A stretch of 64,000 nt of DNA from NCBI GenBank assembly GCA_015227615.1, contig JAALGZ010000034.1, forward strand, positions 347,294-411,293. The letters are read 5' to 3'. Both the position numbers and the translations under genes were made by a program. This DNA is from Labyrinthula sp. Ha (lineage: Eukaryota > Sar > Bigyra > Labyrinthulida > Labyrinthulaceae). Position 1 is the stretch's first letter, and each line of letters opens with the position of its first letter. The notes beneath the pieces are model-generated. The model did no database searches, was not told where the DNA came from, and saw only the letters and a program-made list of their open reading frames with translations. Positions 57,085 through 64,000 of this stretch are shown piece by piece.

Positions 57085-60000
57085 AGGTTAACAGATAATA
57101 CCACTAATAAATTTTAAAGTACAAGTCACCAAAATTATTATAAAAATGGGACAAGGAAGAAATACATCGATAATTATGTTATAAGGGAAGCAAATTCTTA
57201 TGGAATAGAGAGAGAGAGAGTATGTTAATATACTCGTGGAGTGCAAAGGTTTGGACCATTTATTAATGTCAGAAGATATTATCGAACAAGATACAACTGT
57301 TAATCCAGTAGGATAATTCTTCAGAACCATCACTTCAAACTCTTCCAAGTAAATTATATTAAAGATTATACGTAAGCATCTTGACATTTGTCTTTATTTT
57401 CTTATCCGCGGCATAAAAGAACCACAAGGGGCCATAAAGGTGATTGAGGAATATTGTATTGGAAACAAGAAGGAGATATTACTTAATCTAGAGGAATAAC
57501 TAAATAAACCAGGGCGAATGTACTTATGGGATCATCTTAATAGCTTTAACAAATCTTATCAAAACTTCAAGATGCTTGATAGACAACTAGATCAACAAAA
57601 ACTTACACACAATCTGTTTTTTATGGCATCCGCAACAATAGATATTTTACTTTTCAAGAAACAACGGAGACTCTCTGTTACGTTTCAACCTGGCAGGAAA
57701 CCTATATATAATGAAGATTATAGTAAGTTACATCAACTAGCTGAAAAGTACATGAACATTATATGAAACCAATTATCAACAGTAGAGTATCTTTATCTAT
57801 TTTTTGCTTCAAGTGTAACAAAACTGGACCTCAGAAAATAAATTGCCCAAATGAGGAGTATTGTGCCATTTCTAAAACTCAAGGACACACATAATATACA
57901 TGTTAACAAGAAAAGTTGAAGGGTAATTTGAAGTATGATCAGAATACTAGGTTGAAACAAAATGTGAAAGTATGTATTTGTATTATCTGATTGAAAAGAA
58001 GTTCAGATTCAATATTAAAGTTAGATAATTCAATTTATTATAAGAACATATTGATCTTAGACGATGGAGGAAGTTGACATATTTGTGATAAACAATTACT
58101 ATGTCATATGAAAAATATTGAAATACTTTAGAATTCTAAAAATTAGCTCAACTAAAGGAAAACTTGTGAAACGAATAAGAAAAAATTTTTGATGCTATAC
58201 TGGAAAATAATCAGAGAATTATATTAGAGCATGTGGTTATTTTTGAAGAGCTAAACATATTCTTAGTTTCTATGGCCACACTTGTGAATAAATGGATGTC
58301 TTTAAATGCAAAATATGATATTATCTCTAAAATTAGGAATAATGCATTATTATATGAAGTCAAGAAGAATACAAATTACTTATTTGTATTGAAGTGTAAA
58401 TCCAAACAAAGTATCCCAGATAAAGATTACGATCAAACACGAGAAATAAAACTGGAACAACCTATCGTCGCACAATTGGATGTTAATCTTACGAAAACTG
58501 AGTACTAGCATAACATCATTGGTCATCAGGATATTGGCTCTTTTAAACAGACTTTAAAATATTATGGAATAGAACTATCATCTGATACACTTAAAAATTT
58601 TAGATGTAAGATTTTTTAATTGTGAAATATGAAGTAGATGGCTATTTTAAGAAAAGGAAAAGTTGTATTTGAAATAGAACTAGTAAAGTGTTTCGTGTTC
58701 GATTTAGTGGAAGTTTTAAACGTAGAAAGAACTGGAAACATTGCATTCATTTTACTTACTGAAGTTAATATGAAATACCGATACATCTACTGTTATATGA
58801 AAAAAATATATTGCTGAAAAACTAATTCAGCTTTTACGGAAACTTGAAATACAGACTAACACTAAAATAAAAAGAATACGTAGCGACCAAGGTAGGGAGT
58901 TATATAATAGCCGAACAATCCAGTGTTGTGAATGAAAAGGCATTAAATCTACAGTTTCTGCTCCTCATGTACCTGAGCACAATGATATTGTAAAATCGAG
59001 TAACCAGCTTGTTTTGAACAGAACCAGATCATTGATAAATCCTAGTATGTTGGAAGAAAAGTTTTATTAGCATTTCTCTGTACATTATTCAGCATATTTT
59101 TTAAATTAAAGTTACAGAAGAATCGAGATTTGCAGCGGAGCTTCAGACTATCTCCAAAAGAAACCGAAGTAAAACAAAATACATATTCTCCACATACTTG
59201 TTACTTACTTCAAAGAGGTGCGTTCAAAGATAGATGCAAAAATGTTGGAAAATTTTTTATGGATATAATTTTCTGCCTGATGTAGGACTAATTATTGACA
59301 AAGAAGAAAGACATTTGGCAAAAACCAGAAATTTTAAGATATAAAAGCGAAATACAGCTGAAGAAGGGCAACATAGGTTCAATGACAATATTAGTACTGA
59401 AAATATTACTCCTTATTGTCATGAACCGGAACTGAATGAGAAGAGTGATACTATTACAGAAGAAATTGCAAAAAAACAAAGAGCACGATGACCAAAATAA
59501 CTTTAATGAAGAGGAAGAGACTTTGTTACCACATGAAGGTTTTTCAGATGCTCAACAAGAACTATCAAAGCTCCTGAGAGGCTCACTTATGCCGATGTTC
59601 TTCCTAATGACACAAAGTATATATTCTAAGATGTTATTCTTCTATTTCTGTAACTAAATTTAATTAATTTTGCATCAGCAAAAGTTGTAAAGGATAACTC
59701 TATTCCAAAATTATATTTTCAAATAAAAGACCATACACAAGCAGAAAAATGGTATCAAGCCGATGATAAGGTGCTGAATTAGTTGATATATATTGGAAAG
59801 ATGGAACTCGTTAAGAAATCAGATAACTCAGAGAAAGAAATAATACCAATCATGGAGGAGTATTCCAAGAAAACAGATAGTATATCCAAACAGCAGATTT
59901 TTGAGTGCCAGTTTGTTGCTGGTGGTAATATGCAAAATTATTATCTTAAATTTTATTCACCAGCAGCAAGACTAAAGTTAATGCGTATGTTTGTTTTTTC

Positions 60001-61254
60001 TTGTTGCATCTGAGAATATGAAATGAAAGCAAGTGAATGTTGGGAAGGCTTTTCTCATTGCTACTTTCGATAAGGTATATCATTAGGATCTGGCACAAAA
60101 GTTACGAAATTTCCACCAAGGTTTTGCTTGGGAATCATCAAGAGCACTGTTTGGCTTAAATAACCACCACTTCATTGGTCTAAAAACAGCAAACACGATG
60201 AAGAAGTTGCAATTTGAAGTAAACATAAAGGAAAATACTATTTTCTTTCTTAGACAAAGAATTATTCTAGTACTGCTCTATGTGGAAGACGTGTTGTTTG
60301 CATAATAGGACGACGTATAGCTAAACTGGATTCTTAAAAAATCAAAAGAAGTGTACGATGTTAATGATGCTTTTCAAGTGAATAATTATGTGGGTTTCGA
60401 GATAGCACATAAAGAAAAAGAAATGCATTTAGCAGCAGAAAACTATATTTTAGAACTACCTGATGTTTTTGAAATAGAAAAAGACGAGAGAAAAATTATC
60501 CCATAAGTGGTTAATTATTAGACTGTCAAACCGGGTCAAACTAAAGCATCAGAATTCAAAAAAGAAGTATCAATGAATACTGTGTTCACTAATATTTGTT
60601 TGTAGAGTGGGTCGCCCAGATATAGTGTTTCAAACAAATATGTTTGCCACATGCTGTAGCAAGCCCAATATGACTCAGCTTTATGCTACGTAAAGCATTG
60701 TTGGATATTTACTTAAAATCAAAAGATATGGACTAAATTATGAGAAAAAGCAGACGTTTTGAACTTTGAGACTTTTTGTGACGCATCTCATGCATCCATT
60801 AATAAAAGATGTTCTATGATTGGATTTACTTTGAAAAGAAACAATGCAGAATTAGTATATAAAATGAAGAAACAGAAGATGATAGCAACCTCATTTACTG
60901 AGTCGGAGATAGTAGCATGTGCTTTAATGGTAAAGCAAATAAAATGGTTACAAATTAATTTTAGTATTAAAAGAATCAAGTTTGATTATTGAGTCATAAG
61001 ATCGGATAGTGAAGGCACTTGTAAGAAGATGGGTATTAAAAAAAGTTTATTTGGGGATAAAGTGGTTGGAAATAGAATATTATTTCTCGAAGCGGATATT
61101 GGAGTAAGATAAATTTAATATTAAGTATTTGAACACTAAAGAAAATGACGCAAATGTTTTGACAAAAGCTGTAGCCAGAAAAGTGCTTTTAAAAAATCGA
61201 AAGAACTGTTTTACCAATCTAGAAGAAGAGCAAGATAAAAATATGTAAAATAGT

Positions 61255-61428
61255 GCGAAAGGAGCAGTTGTCGAGTATTGGTTAGTTGCGTATGAAGGTA
61301 GTAAGGGTCTGCTCTGAGAAAGACTGGTACCTGGATTATAAGATAGGAAGTTAGCTTATCAGTGCTTTTATATGTATTGTTGAAAACCAGAATTTAACTG
61401 TTAAAAATAAGCATTAAAAAATCTAACA
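61255..61428 (+). repeat. 3' LTR of the right copia copy
   Basis: The mirror of 50617-50790, shorter than and diverged from the 5' LTR. Confidence 0.6.
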
Positions 61429-62414
61429 ATAAGTCCATAAGTACTTCCCTACTGAGAAGAACTTGAATAGAGTCCTATACTAAATCCCATAGGCGCTATA
61501 AGTGGGTGATCGCCAACATCTATACTCAAGTTGAGTTTCCCAATAGTATTGACCACCGTTCCAATGCCCAAATGATATATGAAGAGGGAAAAATAACTTG
61601 TTGATATTGTTTCATAATAGGGGTTGTGTTTATAGAACAGGGGTACTTTTATGTCTTTAATCAAGGTTAGCTAATGTTTCTGCACAACAAGAGGGCCTCC
61701 GCTAAGTGAATTGTTTTAATTGGAGCCAAACCGAGTTTAGTGGAGGCTGCTTTTAATAATGCTAGAGTGTTTAAAACTCACGGTGGGTTCTTCAACTTTT
61801 CTTTGTTGAGAGATTAGAAACTTCAACAATATCCGCACCTAAAGCATTAAAAGCTTTGTAGAAAATATTTATTTCTTTTTTAAAAATTATCATGTTTTTT
61901 CATTGTGCTTTTAAATTCCATAAAAAGAAAAATATAAACAGTGTTTACCTAGAGAGTAATGGTCGGTTTGAAGAATGTAAATTCTTCTTGGTTTAAAGCT
62001 TTCTATTTTCATTGTTCGTCTAACCCAAAAAGTAAAGTAGAAAACTGACAAGATTCATAACTCATTTCAGAACAAGCTTTTATATTCTGAGTTCTATGCC
62101 AAACGTTATACTACAGTGTCACAGTTTTTTCCTTTGTCAAGCTGAAGTGGAAGGATTGTCTAAAAGATTGTATACTTGTTCGGGTGTTCTTAATTGAGAG
62201 AAAAACGTTTGCAAGGGTTGCTTAGCTGAGCAAAAATCATCGATGAAGATAGCTGGTCTTTCCAAATAATTCTTTAGAGTATAAAGTGATTTTTTTTATT
62301 TTATCATCCTGTTTCAGTTTTATTTTTGTTTATGATAGATAATGCTGTGACGGAACTTTATGGAATTCGACAGAATATCCGATTAATAATTTTGACTGGT
62401 TATAAGTGCAACTT

Positions 62415-62654
62415 TCCTTATCGAAACTTATCGGAACTTATCGGTTAGTTTTCTTAAGTTTCTACGTTTCTTCGAACTCTGTATAGAACTAGAAACATGT
62501 ACCCGGAATTGAACACAGGACTTAAACAAATTAAACAATATGACTACGGTTTCTTATCAAGCTTACCGTTAACTATCGGAAGTTTAAATGTCGAAGTTTA
62601 GCTTACCTTGTTGACGGAAAGCAAAAAAATTGGAAAATTTCCGTTAACTATCGT
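62415..62654 (+). promoter_or_regulatory. Repeat-rich upstream region of the second TERT copy
   Basis: The mirror of 49391-49630: three tandem CTTATCGG-type units, then two CCGTTAACTATCG-type units, ending about 30 bp before the ATG at 62684. No difference from the left copy was seen here, so both TERT copies have the same candidate promoter. Confidence 0.45.
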
Positions 62655-62683
62655 GAATTCCGTTACGATAAGAAAAACTAGTT

Positions 62684-64000
62684 ATGCCAAGTGTAGAAAA
62701 AAGAGCAATAAAGTTGAATATTCAGTTTCCCACGGGAAAAATTATTGGAGAATATAAACTTTATAAAAACAATGGTATGTTTAATCTGGAGTCAAATAAT
62801 TTTGTATTGATCCATCCAAATTTAAGAAAACTCTCTTCATTGTTATTTCAAAAAAAGATATCTAAAGTGAACAAACAAGATAGAAATGTTGCTTTACTGT
62901 TACGGAAACGAATAAAAAACTGTCAATACAAAACATATCTCAATACTTATTGTCAACAACTTACAAATGAACCACTCTCAATAGGAAAAGTTAGTAGATT
63001 TCTTTACTTTTCTCTTATTTACATTGCCCCAAGTTTGAAGTTTTCCGTGCTAAAGAAAAAAATAGATCACCTACTTTTACTTGGATCTTCAGAATACTTC
63101 AGAGCAGAAGAACTTCTCCATTGTGTTCCTTCAAGTCTATGCAGTCATAACCTTATAATAAATTTATTTATATTTTTTCTTCCTGCTGTTTTCAAAAGAT
63201 ATTTTGTTGCTGTGTCTGGCTCAAAAACAGGAAACAGATTATTTTATTATAGAAAAGATGTATGGAAAAAAGTATATAAGAACCAAATAAATATTTTATT
63301 AAAAGGAAAATATTTTAAGAAAGTTATTGTTTCGGATGAGTTGCTAAATAATAACTGCATTTCAAGCATAAACTTTTTCCCAAAGTTTGATGCAAAGCTG
63401 AAAATACGTGGATTTCGACCTATTATAAAGTTTCGACCAGCAAACATAAATGAGTTGGAAGTACTTTATCTTCTTCAGCAGAAAACTAATTACCTTGAAG
63501 ACAATCTTGGTTTTGGAGTTTTACATCCCTCAAAAGTGTTTTCCAAATTAGAGAGCTTAAAAACTTCTAGAAATCAAATTTTTTCTTTAATGTCACTTGA
63601 TTTAAAATCCTGCTTTGATAACATAAGAATCGATTTACTTTTGAGAATTATTCGAGAAATATTTACTGATGAAGAATATTTTCTACTTCGGGTTATTTAT
63701 TCAACCCCAAGAAAAAAATACAATCAAAAATATTTTTTGCTAGACTCTAATACAAGAACAAATAAGGAGGAAATTAAAAAAATACTTTTGACAAATCTTC
63801 CTGAAAATACAACAGGACATAAATTCTCTAAAAGTCGAGTAACAAGAGAAACTTTTTTTGCAATTATTGAGCTACATACACGTAGGACAATATTTATTAC
63901 AAAATATGAAACTCAGCATTTTACCAGAGTTCATGGAATTTCCCAAGGTTCTATTTTCTCAACTGTATTTTGTAATTTATATCTTGGATATTTTGAAAAG
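62684..64000 (+). CDS. TERT: Second TERT copy, cut by the end of the window
   Basis: The first 439 codons of a second TERT, head to head with the copy at 49361 and 13.3 kb from it. The T motif, motifs 1/2 and A, and the start of motif B' (HGISQGSIFSTVF) are present and in frame. Motifs C and E would lie beyond the edge. One coding difference was seen: residue 129 is His (63068-63070) where the left copy has Gln. No stop or shift interrupts it, so both copies look functional as far as visible. Confidence 0.92.
   Translation, partial: MPSVEKRAIKLNIQFPTGKIIGEYKLYKNNGMFNLESNNFVLIHPNLRKLSSLLFQKKISKVNKQDRNVALLLRKRIKNCQYKTYLNTYCQQLTNEPLSIGKVSRFLYFSLIYIAPSLKFSVLKKKIDHLLLLGSSEYFRAEELLHCVPSSLCSHNLIINLFIFFLPAVFKRYFVAVSGSKTGNRLFYYRKDVWKKVYKNQINILLKGKYFKKVIVSDELLNNNCISSINFFPKFDAKLKIRGFRPIIKFRPANINELEVLYLLQQKTNYLEDNLGFGVLHPSKVFSKLESLKTSRNQIFSLMSLDLKSCFDNIRIDLLLRIIREIFTDEEYFLLRVIYSTPRKKYNQKYFLLDSNTRTNKEEIKKILLTNLPENTTGHKFSKSRVTRETFFAIIELHTRRTIFITKYETQHFTRVHGISQGSIFSTVFCNLYLGYFEK

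Larger units (their letters stand above)
56852..61428 (+). mobile_element. Broken Ty1/copia LTR retrotransposon (right-arm copy)
   Basis: The mirror copy of the fossil in the left arm, here on the plus strand. LTRs lie at 56852-57084 and about 61255-61428. Parts in order: zinc knuckle near 57800, integrase remains, reverse transcriptase region, RNase H region about 60760-60990. It carries essentially the same decay as the left copy, so it was duplicated with the arm rather than inserted independently. Confidence 0.8.
56103..64000. repeat. Right arm of the giant inverted repeat (runs off the window)
   Basis: The mirror of 48045-55942 with a handful of single-base changes. It continues to the last base of the window, so the true length is unknown. 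All left-arm features recur here in opposite orientation. Confidence 0.95.

Noticed and set aside
48045-64000. Palindrome as a simple missed-adapter read artefact.
   Set aside because: The arms differ at scattered bases and a 160-bp unmirrored spacer separates them. A haplotype mis-join is still possible and is kept as a caveat.
1-64000. CRISPR arrays, bacterial operons or phage.
   Set aside because: No regular direct repeats with spacers. Introns, RPS29 and TERT show that this is eukaryotic nuclear DNA.

Overview
The window is nuclear DNA of a eukaryote. It encodes cytosolic ribosomal protein S29, a telomerase reverse transcriptase, a Roc-COR (ROCO) GTPase and a mitochondrially targeted MetX-like acyltransferase, and several genes carry spliceosomal introns. 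The DNA is AT-rich. Introns are extremely short, about 28-32 nt, and TAA, TAG and TGA all act as stops. A single-celled protist fits best; I cannot name the lineage from this sequence.

Layout. 1-5000: a ROCO gene on the minus strand, then two tiny divergent genes around a GCCCAAAA promoter-like motif, then a tRNA-derived SINE-like head. 5000-8800: non-coding DNA with a decayed hAT DNA transposon. 8800-19290: essentially barren. 19290-21630: a compact cluster with a TPR protein with a His cluster (minus), RPS29 (plus, missed by simple length cut-offs) and a predicted N-myristoylated coiled-coil protein (minus). 21630-26530: barren. 26634-27920: MetX-like alpha/beta hydrolase. 27920-33140: barren apart from a possible gene relic. 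33390-36175: a secreted class 3 lipase and a membrane-anchored zinc metalloprotease whose active-site codon is split by a 29-nt intron. 36283-40485: a 1400-residue multi-pass membrane protein with an EcsC-like N-terminus and a long tail of repeated Trp-Phe (SWFxRWF) motifs. 40600-47200: barren.

47247-64000 is the most striking part: a giant, nearly perfect inverted repeat. Position x pairs with 112045-x, the arms are at least 7.9 kb, and a 160-bp spacer (55943-56102) separates them. Each arm holds a compact TERT gene reading outward, its promoter-like repeats, and the same old broken Ty1/copia element. The arms differ at only a handful of single bases seen by eye, while the LTRs of the element differ from each other far more. 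The duplication, or its last homogenisation, is therefore much younger than the retroelement insertion.

Recurrent upstream motifs tie the real genes together. GCCCAAAA (or its complement) lies about 35-190 bp upstream of the small-gene pair, the TPR/RPS29 pair, the MetX-like gene and the EcsC-like gene. GTTAACGGAAAT is shared by the TPR/RPS29 and TERT upstream regions. Candidate novelty lies in the TERT palindrome, the SWFxRWF-repeat membrane protein and the ultra-short introns.
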